A stretch of DNA of 30,532 nt. Origin: Phycisphaerales bacterium (GTDB taxonomy: Bacteria > Planctomycetota > Phycisphaerae > Phycisphaerales > SM1A02). Position 1 is the first letter of the stretch. Each line of letters opens with the position of its first letter. Location: contig JAGQOI010000515.1 of the NCBI GenBank assembly GCA_020427625.1, positions 1 to 30,532 of the forward strand. The letters run 5' to 3'. Positions 1-7,053 of the stretch are shown one piece after another. The translations under genes and the position numbers were made by a program. The notes under the pieces are model-generated. The model saw only the letters and a list, made by a program, of their open reading frames with translations. It was not told the origin of the DNA and made no database searches.

Positions 1-999
1 ATCAATACTGCGGGCGCCGACGAGATCTCGTTCCTCGCCAACGCGAAGTACACGCGATACCTCGCGACGACGACCGCGGCGGCGGTGATCGTCGGCCGCG
101 ACGTCGAGGCGCCGCCCGGGCTCTCCCTGCTCGTCGCCGAGGACCCCTACTACGCCTTCCGCAACGCGATGATCGTCCTCCACGACTTCCGGCCGCATCC
201 CACGCCGATGGACGCGGCCGTCGGGTCGATCTCGCCCGCGGCTCACGTGCATCCCGACGCGATCATCGACCCGGCGGCGATCATTCATCCCAACGCGACG
301 GTCGAGGCCGGCGCGTCGATCGGTTCGGGCACCGTCCTGTACCCGAACGTGTACGTCGGTCCGGAGGCGGTCATCGGGACCGGGTGCACGCTGTACCCGA
401 ACGTCACGATCTACGACCGCTGCCGTCTCGGCGACCGGGTCACCGTGCACGCGAGTTCGGTCATCGGGTGCGACGGGTTCGGGTACGCGACGCATGCCGG
501 GCGTCACCACAAGATTCCGCAGAACGGGATCGTGATCATCGAGGACGACGTCGAGATCGGAGCCGCGTGCGCGATCGAGCGGGCGGCGATGGGCGCGACG
601 GTGATCGGCGCGGGCACGAAGTTCGCGGATCTCATCTCGATCGGTCACGGCACGACGATCGGCGAGCACTGCCTGATCGTGTCGCTCGTCGGCGTCGCCG
701 GGTCGGTCGAGGTCGGCAAGTACGTCGCGCTCGGCGGTCAGGTCGGCGTGAGCGGGCACCTGCGGATCGGCGATTTCGTCCGGGCGGCCGGGAAGACGGC
801 GATCATTCAGGACGTGGCCGACGGCGAGCAGGTCGGCGGCATTCCGGCGGTGACGCTGGACCAGGCGAAGCGCAACGCGCTCGCCGGGATGGATCTCTAC
901 GGCATCGAACGTCGTCTGCGCAAGCTCGAGCGTGAGCTGGCGCGACGTTCGGCCTCCTCGAAGCGCGGCGGTGACGATGCCGCGGGAACGCACTCATGA
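1..999 (+). CDS. lpxD: UDP-3-O-acylglucosamine N-acyltransferase LpxD, 5' end outside window
   Basis: LpxD transfers a 3-hydroxyacyl chain from acyl carrier protein to the 2-amine of UDP-3-O-acylglucosamine, the third step of lipid A synthesis, in the cytoplasm. The frame is open from base 1, and the first residues (NTAGADEISFLANAKY) match the N-terminal LpxD domain at about residue 34 of the E. coli protein, so roughly 30 residues lie beyond the edge. A GTG at 85 is therefore internal, not the start. Then come many left-handed beta-helix hexapeptide repeats, the conserved IGCDGFGYA segment and IGHGTTIG, whose His matches the catalytic His239 of E. coli. The C-terminus is a charged helix (RRLRKLEREL), as in the trimeric family. 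The stop overlaps the gcvT start (ATGA, 996-999). It shows the organism makes lipid A. Identification is firm. Confidence 0.93.
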   Translation: MNTAGADEISFLANAKYTRYLATTTAAAVIVGRDVEAPPGLSLLVAEDPYYAFRNAMIVLHDFRPHPTPMDAAVGSISPAAHVHPDAIIDPAAIIHPNATVEAGASIGSGTVLYPNVYVGPEAVIGTGCTLYPNVTIYDRCRLGDRVTVHASSVIGCDGFGYATHAGRHHKIPQNGIVIIEDDVEIGAACAIERAAMGATVIGAGTKFADLISIGHGTTIGEHCLIVSLVGVAGSVEVGKYVALGGQVGVSGHLRIGDFVRAAGKTAIIQDVADGEQVGGIPAVTLDQAKRNALAGMDLYGIERRLRKLERELARRSASSKRGGDDAAGTHS

Positions 1000-2117
1000 C
1001 GACCACCCTCGCCCATACGCCCTTCTACGACTTCCACGTCTCGAATCACGGGAAGATGGTCGACTTCGCCGGCTGGGAGATGCCGCTGCACTACGGATCG
1101 ATCCTCGACGAGCATCACCAGGTGCGCACGAGCGGCGGCATGTTCGACGTGTCGCACATGGGTCGTCTGCGGTTCACCGGCAAGGACGCCTGTCGCTTCC
1201 TCGATCACGTGTGCACGCGACAGGTGGCGGGCATGACGGACGGGCAGGTGCGGTACTCGATCGTGTGCAACGACCAGGGCGGGTGTCGCGACGACGTGCT
1301 CGTGTACCGGATCGGCGACGCCGAGTACGTGATGGTGTGCAACGCGTCGAACCGGGAGAAGCTGCTCGGGCACTTCGATGCGGTGCGCGGCGGCATGGTC
1401 TTCAAGCTCGTCGACGAGACGGAGAAGACCGCGATGCTCGCCATCCAGGGCCCGAAGGTCATTCCGCTCCTCGCGGAGTTCTCGTCGAGCATCGGCACCC
1501 TGAAACGCTACCGCTTCATGCAGAAGAGCGTGCTCATCGCGAAGATCATGATCTCGCGGACCGGGTACACCGGCGAGGACGGCGTCGAGGTGATCCTCCC
1601 GGCGGCGTTCGCGAACAAGGCCATCGACATGATGCTCAAGAACGCCGACGGCGCCGACTCGACGGTGAAGCCGGCGGGACTCGGCGCCCGCGACAGCCTG
1701 CGCCTCGAGGCGGGCATGGCGCTCTACGGACACGAGATCACCGAGACGATCGACCCGGTCTCGGCCAACCTCATGTTCGCGATCAAACTCGACAAGGGCG
1801 ACGATGATCCCGCGATCGGACGGTTCATCGGACAGGAGGCGCTGCGGGAGATCGCGAAGAAGGGCCCGAAACGCACGCTGATCGGGTTCGAGGTCGAGGG
1901 ACGACGAGCCGCGCGGCAGGACATGAAGATCATGCAGGGCGAGCGCGAGGTCGGCGTCGTGACGAGCGGCTGCCTGAGCCCGACGCTCGACAAGAGCATC
2001 GCGATGGGCTATCTCGATGCCGCGCTCGCGACCCCGGGCACGGCGGTCACGATCGATCTCGGGCGCGCCGTCGCACCGGCGCGGACGGTGCCGCTCCCGT
2101 TCTACAAGTCGTCGTGA
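996..2117 (+). CDS. gcvT: Aminomethyltransferase, glycine cleavage system T protein
   Basis: GcvT takes the aminomethyl group carried on the lipoyl arm of GcvH and gives 5,10-methylene-tetrahydrofolate plus ammonia. The 373 residues have the usual length and the two family domains: the folate-binding domain (GMFDVSHMG near residue 50, QGGCRDDVLVYRI near 90, VMVCNASN near 113) and a C-terminal barrel (VTSGCLSPTLDKSIAMGYL near 325). The ATG at 996 lies inside the lpxD stop (ATGA), so translation is probably coupled to lpxD. No gcvH or gcvP is seen in the window, and pairing with a lipid A gene is unusual. There is no clear Shine-Dalgarno before the start, which fits coupled initiation. Identification as a GcvT-type protein is strong. 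Related folate-binding proteins (YgfZ, dimethylglycine dehydrogenase domains) are less likely given the motifs. Confidence 0.93.
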   Translation: MTTTLAHTPFYDFHVSNHGKMVDFAGWEMPLHYGSILDEHHQVRTSGGMFDVSHMGRLRFTGKDACRFLDHVCTRQVAGMTDGQVRYSIVCNDQGGCRDDVLVYRIGDAEYVMVCNASNREKLLGHFDAVRGGMVFKLVDETEKTAMLAIQGPKVIPLLAEFSSSIGTLKRYRFMQKSVLIAKIMISRTGYTGEDGVEVILPAAFANKAIDMMLKNADGADSTVKPAGLGARDSLRLEAGMALYGHEITETIDPVSANLMFAIKLDKGDDDPAIGRFIGQEALREIAKKGPKRTLIGFEVEGRRAARQDMKIMQGEREVGVVTSGCLSPTLDKSIAMGYLDAALATPGTAVTIDLGRAVAPARTVPLPFYKSS

Positions 2118-2148
2118 CGCCTCGTCGGCGCCACGAACGGCGACGGCG

Positions 2149-2835
2149 CTATGACGTGACGAGGCCGTCGAAGCCGGTGAGTCCGAGCGGCTCCTTCGTG
2201 AAGAAGGGTTCGCCGGCAGCGGTGCCGATGCGGCTGCCGAAGTAGGTGTTCGCGGCATCCACCCATTCGACGACGCGCCGGTTCTTCTCGGGCAGCACGA
2301 ACTGGGTGTGGTACGCGACGATGGCGTCGTGCTTGCGGGCCTCGAACCCGGTGATGTCCATCACGAAGCGCGGATCGGCGACCCAGCGCAGGTGCGTGCA
2401 GTAGTAGTAGAACAGCCAGCGCGGGTAGATCGGGTCGCCGGGCAGGTCGATCTTCGTGAGTTTCGCGTCGAACCGCGCGTCCTCGACGATCTTCGTCACG
2501 GCGATGTGGTCCGGATGCGCGTCCTGGAAGTACGGCGTGAACACGATCTCGGCGCGATGCTCGCGGATCACGCCCGCGACCTTGTGACGGGCCGCGATCG
2601 AATGCTCCACGAAGCGGTTGGGAAGATCGATGCCGACGCGTCGGACGCCGAGGATCTCCGCCGCCCGCGCGGCTTCGGCGGCGCGGGTGACGGGATCACC
2701 GTGCGGCGTCGGCTCGCCGTTCGTCATGTCGAGCAGGAGCACGTCGTGACCCTGGGCCGCGAGACGCGCGATCGTGCCGCCCATGCCGAGTTCCTGGTCA
2801 TCCGGATGCGGACCGACGACGAGTATCTGTGTCAT
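2149..2835 (-). CDS. bshB1: PIG-L/LmbE-type zinc deacetylase, BshB1-like
   Basis: This family removes N-acetyl groups from GlcNAc-linked substrates. BshB1 members act on GlcNAc-malate in bacillithiol synthesis. The 228 residues carry the zinc motif HPDDQE at 10-15 and HPDH at 107-110. The C-terminal stretch (FGSRIGTAAGEPFFTKEPLGL) resembles the BshB1 end. The family is certain; the bacillithiol role is inference, since no bshA or bshC is in the window. It is the last gene of the minus-strand run and faces gcvT across a 31-base gap with no clear terminator. The ATG at 2835 has no Shine-Dalgarno, but a TACAGT hexamer lies 6 bases upstream, suggesting it also has its own leaderless promoter. Confidence 0.85.
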   Translation of the reverse strand: MTQILVVGPHPDDQELGMGGTIARLAAQGHDVLLLDMTNGEPTPHGDPVTRAAEAARAAEILGVRRVGIDLPNRFVEHSIAARHKVAGVIREHRAEIVFTPYFQDAHPDHIAVTKIVEDARFDAKLTKIDLPGDPIYPRWLFYYYCTHLRWVADPRFVMDITGFEARKHDAIVAYHTQFVLPEKNRRVVEWVDAANTYFGSRIGTAAGEPFFTKEPLGLTGFDGLVTS

Positions 2836-2841
2836 GGTGAG

Positions 2842-2847
2842 ACTGTA
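2842..2847 (-). promoter_or_regulatory. Candidate -10 element (TACAGT) for a leaderless transcript of the PIG-L deacetylase gene
   Basis: Reading on the minus strand, TACAGT ends 6 bases before the ATG at 2835. That spacing would put the transcription start on or next to the A of the start codon. No purine-rich ribosome site is present. No convincing -35 box is seen. The call rests on the same arrangement recurring at other genes in this window. Confidence 0.4.
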
Positions 2848-2887
2848 GCGAGGTCGCGCGAAGCGGGGCGCGCGGGGGCCGGGAAGC

Positions 2888-3400
2888 TCACGCCGTCTCG
2901 TCGCGCCGGCGCTCGTAGCGGATCACGGCCGGCTCCGAACCTTCGCCGATGAAGCGGAAGCCGCACTTCGCAAGGACGCCGATCGACGGCGCGAGTTCGG
3001 GCCGCGTCTCGGCGATGACGCGGGTGACCGACGCGTCGGCGAAGGCGCGGGCGATGAGCGCGCGGGTCGCCTCCGTCGCGTAGCCGCGCCGACGATGGGC
3101 GGGCAGCATGCTGTACCCGACCTCGACCGTGCCGCTCGCGTCCGGCGGGCCCTTGTACCCGGCGGTGCCGATGAGCGTGCCGTCGCACAGCACGTAGGAC
3201 ATCCACCAGTCGGGCGCGTCGGGATGGGCGCGGACCTGCGTGCGGGTCCATTCGAGGGCGCCTCGTTCGAGGAGTTCGGGCGGCCAGTCGTCGGGGACAT
3301 CGGCGTCGAGCGCGCGGGCGAGGTCGGCGCGGCCGCGCAGATCGGCGTCGAGCAGCGCGACGGTCGCGGGCACGAGAGTGAGACGTTCGGTGCGGATCAC
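2888..3400 (-). CDS. GNAT-family N-acetyltransferase (RimJ/RimL-like)
   Basis: A single-domain GNAT protein of 170 residues that would transfer an acetyl group from acetyl-CoA to an amine; the substrate is unknown. It opens with the RimJ/RimL-type IRTERLTLVP and has the acetyl-CoA loop LPAHRRRGYATEATRALI at about 99-116, followed by the final helix-strand SIGVLAKCGFRFIGEG. The GTG at 3400 is chosen because it overlaps the truA stop (GTGA, 3397-3400) and directly precedes the IRTERL motif. Longer readings in this frame only run antisense to or through truA. It is downstream of truA in the minus-strand run and 52 bases from the deacetylase. Targets of such proteins range from ribosomal proteins to small molecules, so no finer function is given. 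Confidence 0.85.
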   Translation of the reverse strand: MIRTERLTLVPATVALLDADLRGRADLARALDADVPDDWPPELLERGALEWTRTQVRAHPDAPDWWMSYVLCDGTLIGTAGYKGPPDASGTVEVGYSMLPAHRRRGYATEATRALIARAFADASVTRVIAETRPELAPSIGVLAKCGFRFIGEGSEPAVIRYERRRDETA

Positions 3401-4176
3401 GGCGTCGACCCGGGGTATTCGATCCACATGAGGCACAGGCCTTCGGGCGGGAGCGTGGAACCCGCGGCGGCGCGGCTCCTGGCGTCGAGGATGGTCCTGA
3501 CATGGTCGGGCGCGTGTCGTCCGCGTCCGACGTCGACGAGCGTGCCGGCGACGATGCGGACCATGTTGTAGAGGAAGCCGCTGCCGCTGATCTCGATGCG
3601 ACAGCGATGGTCGTGCTCGGCGGTGACGGTGCAGGCGTGCACGGTGCGGACGGTGGATTCGCGTCCGTGATTGACGCGGGTGAAGGACGCGAAGTCGTGT
3701 TCGCCGACGAGGTGTTGCGCGGCCGCGTGCATGGCGTCGACATCGAGCGGGTACGGCGTCCAGTACGAGAAGTGTCGATCGAACAGGGGCGGGAGGAGGC
3801 CGTCGCGTCGACTGTGGGCGATGGCGTAGCGGTAGCCCTTGGAGACGGCGTCGGAGATGGGGCTGAAGCGTTCGTCGACGAGTTCGATGGCGCGGACCTG
3901 GAGGTCGTCGGGCAGGCGCGAGTTGAGGGCGGCGGCGAGTCGGGGGAGTTCCCAGTCGCGCTCGATGGTGAAGGCGGCGACCTGTCCCTCCGCGTGCACG
4001 CCGGAGTCGGTGCGGGAGGCGCCGACGACGCGGACGTTCTCGCGGCAGACGTGACGGGCGGTCTCCTGGAGCACGAGCTGCACGGTGCGCAGCTCGCCTT
4101 TGACGGCGTCGTGCTGCATCTGCCAGCCGTGGAAGTCGGTGCCGTCGTAGGCGATGGTGAGCTTGTAGCGGGGCAT
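3397..4176 (-). CDS. truA: tRNA pseudouridine(38-40) synthase TruA
   Basis: TruA converts uridines 38, 39 and 40 in the tRNA anticodon stem to pseudouridine. The 259-residue protein is of normal length. It begins YKLTIAYDGTDFHGWQ, has the catalytic motif GASRTDSGVHA with Asp57, then FSYWTPYPLDVDAMHAAAQHLVGEHDF and the C-terminal RIEISGSGFLYNMVRIVAGTLVDVGRGR that is highly conserved in TruA. The ATG at 4176 is chosen because the family motif starts three residues later; the frame stays open upstream but reads nonsense there. Its stop overlaps the GNAT start by four bases, and 17 bases separate it from the zinc-ribbon membrane protein before it. Identification is firm. Confidence 0.95.
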   Translation of the reverse strand: MPRYKLTIAYDGTDFHGWQMQHDAVKGELRTVQLVLQETARHVCRENVRVVGASRTDSGVHAEGQVAAFTIERDWELPRLAAALNSRLPDDLQVRAIELVDERFSPISDAVSKGYRYAIAHSRRDGLLPPLFDRHFSYWTPYPLDVDAMHAAAQHLVGEHDFASFTRVNHGRESTVRTVHACTVTAEHDHRCRIEISGSGFLYNMVRIVAGTLVDVGRGRHAPDHVRTILDARSRAAAGSTLPPEGLCLMWIEYPGSTP

Positions 4177-4193
4177 GGCGGATCGGGAATCGG

Positions 4194-4538
4194 TCAGGAC
4201 CGGGCATCGGCGGGCGCGATGTAGCCGCACTCGGGACATCGTCCGGTCTCGGCGACGGAGAGGTCGTATCCGCAGCGGAGGCATTGCGGCGTCGAGACGG
4301 GGGTGAGCCAGCGGGCGACGGCGCGTCCGAAGAACGCGAGCAGCAGGCCGAATGCGCCGAAGATGACCGGCTGCGCGAGGACGAGGATGACCGAGATCGT
4401 CGGCACCCGTCCGCGCACGCCACCCACTTCGAGGACGGCGAGGAACGAGCGGTAGACGGCGTAGAGGACGAGGAGCAGGGCGATGGTTCGGACGCAGATG
4501 AGGGCGCGTTCGCGTCGGAGGGTCCATCGGTCGGCCAT
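4194..4538 (-). CDS. Small membrane protein with C-terminal zinc ribbon
   Basis: A 114-residue protein of unknown function. After a basic start (residues 1-11) come two likely membrane segments, about 14-36 and 47-70, then a short cytoplasmic tail with two CxxC pairs (CLRC at 86-89 and CPEC at 101-104) that should bind one zinc. The pattern CxRCGYDL...GRCPECG is frequent in planctomycete membrane proteins, but its role is not known to me. It sits between truA (17-base gap) and the two-domain nucleotide-related protein (15-base gap) and is probably cotranscribed with both. A GGAG lies 8 bases before the ATG. Confidence 0.8.
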   Translation of the reverse strand: MADRWTLRRERALICVRTIALLLVLYAVYRSFLAVLEVGGVRGRVPTISVILVLAQPVIFGAFGLLLAFFGRAVARWLTPVSTPQCLRCGYDLSVAETGRCPECGYIAPADARS

Positions 4539-4553
4539 GGTTCGACTCCGGGA

Positions 4554-5690
4554 TCAGTATCCGAACAGATTGGGTTGCGCGAACATGCCGGCCTCTTCGA
4601 AGTAGGTGAGCGCCTCGTCGACGGACGCGAAGATCTTCGTCGCGGTCTCGGTGATGAACGGGCTGGGGTTCTTCTTCGGCTTCCAGACGACGTAGACTTC
4701 CTTGGTGTGTTCCCAGGCGTGCTGGAGTTCGCGCTCGACGCCGCTGGAGAGTCCGGGGATGCCGCCGGGGAGTTCGGGGATGAGCGAGCAGATCATGTCG
4801 GCCTGGTCGATGAGCTTGAAGTCGCGCATGTAGATCTGGCCGTCGATGTCGCCGGCGATGTCGATGATCTCGCGGACGGCGACGCGGATGGGGCGCGTGT
4901 CGCCGGAGCGTCCGCCGAAGGCGTGGGGCTGGACGTCGATGAAGTCGCGTCCCTCGCGGGCGGCGGCGATGCCTCGCTCGAGGAGGAGCTTCTCGTCGAC
5001 GTCGCCGGGATCGAACGCGATGAAGTGCTTGGCGAGTTCGGCGCGGAAGTGGTCGATCTCGGCGAGGACGTCGGGCATGTCGACGACGTGGCTCATGGGG
5101 AAGGACGGGTAGACCTTGCGCATCTCGGGTCGGGTGAGCATCCGGTAGCAGGTCTCGACGGACTCGCGCTGTCGTCCGCGGCTGAGGATGTAGAAGCTGT
5201 TCGGGCAGCCCATGGCCTGGGCGAGCAGTTCGGTCGCGAGGATCTCCTCTTCGCGCCAGACCATGCAGTCCTTGAGGGTCGCGTCGATGTCGTGTTCGTC
5301 GTGCAGGCGCTGGTGGACGACCTCGATGTTGTCGACGAGGCAGATGAACATGTTCGCCTGGAGCTTCTGCATCTGGTCGAAGTCGAAGGCGCTGAAAAGG
5401 CCGTGGCGCCAGCGGAACGTCGCGTGCGTGTTGACGGCGATGTTGGGATGGTCGGCGACGGGATGACTCTCGGCGATGATGTCCTTGAAGGCGGCGCGTC
5501 GGAGGGAGTTGAGCCGGCTGAGGGGCAGATCGAGGATGCGGCCGGGTCGGACGTCGGCGCCTTCGCGGTACATCATGTTGCCGACGTGGAAGATGTCGAC
5601 GTGCACGCCCCGCTCGCCGGCCATGGTCGCGACGGCGTTGAGGTACGGCTTCTTGTCCATCCCGATCTGACCGGTGATGACGGCGCGCAT
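4554..5690 (-). CDS. Two-domain protein: adenylate-kinase-like N-terminus, nucleoside-deoxyribosyltransferase-like C-terminus
   Basis: A 378-residue protein I cannot name. The N-terminus (MRAVITGQIGMDKKPYLNAV) looks like a nucleotide kinase P-loop, but the Walker A is degenerate: GQIGMDKK has Asp and Lys where GK[ST] needs Gly and Ser/Thr. IAVNTHATFRW (84-94) and FICLVDNIEVVHQRL (115-129) follow the adenylate-kinase layout of a P-loop beta-sheet with a DTHA-like strand. From about residue 265 the style changes: DIDGQIYMRDFKLIDQADMI, then IPGLSSGVERELQHAWEHTKEV (311-332), which recalls nucleoside 2-deoxyribosyltransferases (Asp/Ser pair and a Glu in an SxGxxxE helix). A nucleotide salvage or sensing role is inference. 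The ATG at 5690 is preceded by AGGAG at good spacing, with a possible TACCCT -10 further up. The domain assignment needs structural confirmation. Confidence 0.7.
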   Translation of the reverse strand: MRAVITGQIGMDKKPYLNAVATMAGERGVHVDIFHVGNMMYREGADVRPGRILDLPLSRLNSLRRAAFKDIIAESHPVADHPNIAVNTHATFRWRHGLFSAFDFDQMQKLQANMFICLVDNIEVVHQRLHDEHDIDATLKDCMVWREEEILATELLAQAMGCPNSFYILSRGRQRESVETCYRMLTRPEMRKVYPSFPMSHVVDMPDVLAEIDHFRAELAKHFIAFDPGDVDEKLLLERGIAAAREGRDFIDVQPHAFGGRSGDTRPIRVAVREIIDIAGDIDGQIYMRDFKLIDQADMICSLIPELPGGIPGLSSGVERELQHAWEHTKEVYVVWKPKKNPSPFITETATKIFASVDEALTYFEEAGMFAQPNLFGY

Positions 5691-5754
5691 GGGCGGATCT
5701 CCTGGGTTCCCGGGCGACCAAGGGTACCCGGAGGCGACGGACCTGACGAATGGA

Positions 5755-6765
5755 TCAGGTCGCGGGATCGTCCGCGGGCCCGATCGCTTCGCGCAGCAGT
5801 CCGAGGAGTCCGACGGTGATGTCGAAGAACTCCGGCGCTCGGCGCGACGCGGTCGCGCTGCCGCCGTGGGCGAGGTCGAAGACGACGCCGCCCGGATGGA
5901 AGGAGACGTCGACGATCTCGTCCCACGGCACCATGATCGCGTCGTCGCCGATGATCGCGTCGTCGTCGTCGTCGGGGTCGATGATGAGACCGTCGGCACA
6001 GACGGCGAAGCCGGTCGTGTCGTCGGACCCGGGCCATTCGCCGGCGGCGGCGAAGACGATCGAGATCGGCGCCGGCACGAGCATCGCGCCGACGAGGCTC
6101 ACGAGGCCGCGCCCGAGCCGCCGGGGCCCGAACCCGTCCGCGGCCGTCGCGGGCAGGCGGACGATGACTTCGGTCCGGAGGCGTGTCCGCAGGCGGGCGG
6201 CGCGACCGGGACACATCGCGACGATGATCGCATCGTACAGCTCGAGATCCGGGCGGACGGGCGGCAGGTGGATGGCGCGGCCACGCCGCGGGCGCACGCG
6301 CACGTGCGCGTCGGGGTACGTGAGCTGGACGTCGGCGATGTCGTCCCAGGGGATGGTGCGGGTGCGTCCGATCGTGGCGAGCACGAGCGCGTGTTCGTGC
6401 AGCCGGATGCGCGTGAGCAGGTCGCGCAGCAGGAGTCGCCCGACGAGCTGGGCGGCGACGATGGCGCCGGTGATCGCGCCGACGAGGACGGGCACGTCGG
6501 AGGATGCGGCGGCGTGCCCGAAGAGCATGGCGACGAGCATGCCGATGCCGCCGCCCGCCATGGCGCAGGCGATGGTCAGGACGGCGGTGACGGCGAGGTA
6601 GAGCGTGCCGATGCGCAGTCGGTTGAACGTCGACCGCCGCAGTTCGACGAGGAGCGGCCCGGGGTCCGGCGCGGCATCGAGGGCGGGATGCGTCAGCGCG
6701 TCGGGATCGGGGGTGAAGTCGGACATGGCGGGTGGGATGGAGAGCGGGGGCATGTCCGGAAGCAC
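5755..6765 (-). CDS. Hypothetical membrane protein
   Basis: A 336-residue protein of unknown function. Two hydrophobic segments at about 52-83 and 91-110 form a membrane hairpin. A soluble stretch with a PH-like or YcxB-like rhythm follows (HEHALVLATIGRTRTIPWDDIADVQLTYPDAHVRV), then another hydrophobic segment (LVSLVGAMLVPAPISIVFAAAG) and a repeat of the same pattern (GFAVCADGLIIDP...IMVPWDEIVDVSFHPGGVVF). The two halves share the theme IPWDDI/VPWDEI, suggesting an internal duplication. An acidic run DPDDDDD separates parts of the second half. GTG at 6765 is chosen because TACCCT lies 6 bases upstream; ATGs at 6753 and 6726 (MSDF) are alternatives. The inverted-repeat cluster begins just upstream. 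Confidence 0.65.
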   Translation of the reverse strand: MLPDMPPLSIPPAMSDFTPDPDALTHPALDAAPDPGPLLVELRRSTFNRLRIGTLYLAVTAVLTIACAMAGGGIGMLVAMLFGHAAASSDVPVLVGAITGAIVAAQLVGRLLLRDLLTRIRLHEHALVLATIGRTRTIPWDDIADVQLTYPDAHVRVRPRRGRAIHLPPVRPDLELYDAIIVAMCPGRAARLRTRLRTEVIVRLPATAADGFGPRRLGRGLVSLVGAMLVPAPISIVFAAAGEWPGSDDTTGFAVCADGLIIDPDDDDDAIIGDDAIMVPWDEIVDVSFHPGGVVFDLAHGGSATASRRAPEFFDITVGLLGLLREAIGPADDPAT

Positions 6766-6771
6766 ACCAGA

Positions 6772-6777
6772 AGGGTA
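6772..6777 (-). promoter_or_regulatory. Candidate -10 element (TACCCT) for a leaderless transcript of the membrane protein gene
   Basis: On the minus strand TACCCT ends 6 bases before the GTG at 6765, and there is no ribosome-binding site. The spacing matches the pdxJ and deacetylase genes in this window. It is the main reason for choosing the GTG over the downstream ATGs. Confidence 0.35.
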
Positions 6778-6808
6778 GGCCGCGGCGACGCGAGGCGGGA
6801 TCGCCGAG

Positions 6809-6903
6809 TTGGGACAGTTCCCGGGACAGTTCCCGGGACAGGTCCCGGAACTGTCCCAGATGTGGATAACTCAGTTTGGGACAGTTCCCGGAACTGTCCC
6901 AAG
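6809..6903. repeat. Inverted-repeat module A (GGGACAGTTCC family)
   Basis: Three head-to-tail 12-mers (GGGACAGTTCCC at 6811 and 6823, GGGACAGGTCCC at 6835) are followed by the inverted arm GGAACTGTCCC (6847-6857). A 20-base linker containing TGTGGATAA comes next, then a perfect palindrome with 13-base arms and a 1-base centre (6876-6902, arm TTGGGACAGTTCC). Compared with module B, this copy has two extra direct 12-mers. It could fold into strong cruciforms or RNA hairpins. There is no U-run, so it is not a classic terminator. REP-like elements moved by RAYT transposases are one possible explanation (inference). Confidence 0.9.
6861..6869 (-). promoter_or_regulatory. Perfect DnaA-box match in module A
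   Basis: The plus strand reads TGTGGATAA, the exact reverse complement of the consensus DnaA box TTATCCACA. It lies in the linker between two palindromes and is followed by CTCAGTTT. The match is seen directly; DnaA binding is inference. There is no dnaA, dnaN or AT-rich unwinding element nearby. Confidence 0.5.
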
Positions 6904-6983
6904 TCCAGTCTCGACGACATCGGGCGCACCGCGATGGACCTGGTCGTGGGCCGGCGACCTGCCACCCGCGTGCCGAACTCGCG

Positions 6984-7053
6984 TTGGGACAGGTCCCGGA
7001 ACTGTCCCAATTGTGGATAACTCGGTTTGGGACAGTTCCGGGAACTGTCCCAA
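6984..7053. repeat. Inverted-repeat module B (GGGACAGTTCC family)
   Basis: Two 27-base palindromes (6984-7010 and 7027-7053) have 13-base arms (TTGGGACAG[GT]TCC and its complement) and a single central base. They flank a 16-base linker with TGTGGATAA. The first palindrome has one G:T-type mismatch in the left arm (GGTCC for GTTCC). The order palindrome, DnaA box, CTCxGTT, palindrome is the same as in module A. Confidence 0.9.
7012..7020 (-). promoter_or_regulatory. Perfect DnaA-box match in module B
   Basis: TGTGGATAA on the plus strand equals TTATCCACA on the minus strand, 151 bases from the first copy, in the same orientation and the same position within the repeat module. Confidence 0.5.

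Noticed and set aside
85..999. lpxD starting at the GTG at 85
   Set aside because: The upstream residues in frame match the conserved LpxD N-terminal domain, so the gene continues beyond the left edge.
2118..2148. Rho-independent terminator between gcvT and the deacetylase gene
   Set aside because: The GC-rich gap has no stem longer than a few bases and no T-run.
3397..5721. A long minus-strand frame joining truA to upstream sequence
   Set aside because: Only the last 259 codons encode a known protein. The upstream part is out of frame with two other supported genes and reads as Arg/Pro-rich nonsense, so truA starts at 4176.
6861..7020. Chromosomal replication origin
   Set aside because: There are only two DnaA boxes, no AT-rich unwinding region and no dnaA, dnaN, parAB or rnpA genes nearby. 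The boxes belong to a repeat module.
6809..7053. CRISPR array
   Set aside because: The repeats are palindrome pairs of varying order, without regular spacers of unique sequence, and there are no cas genes.
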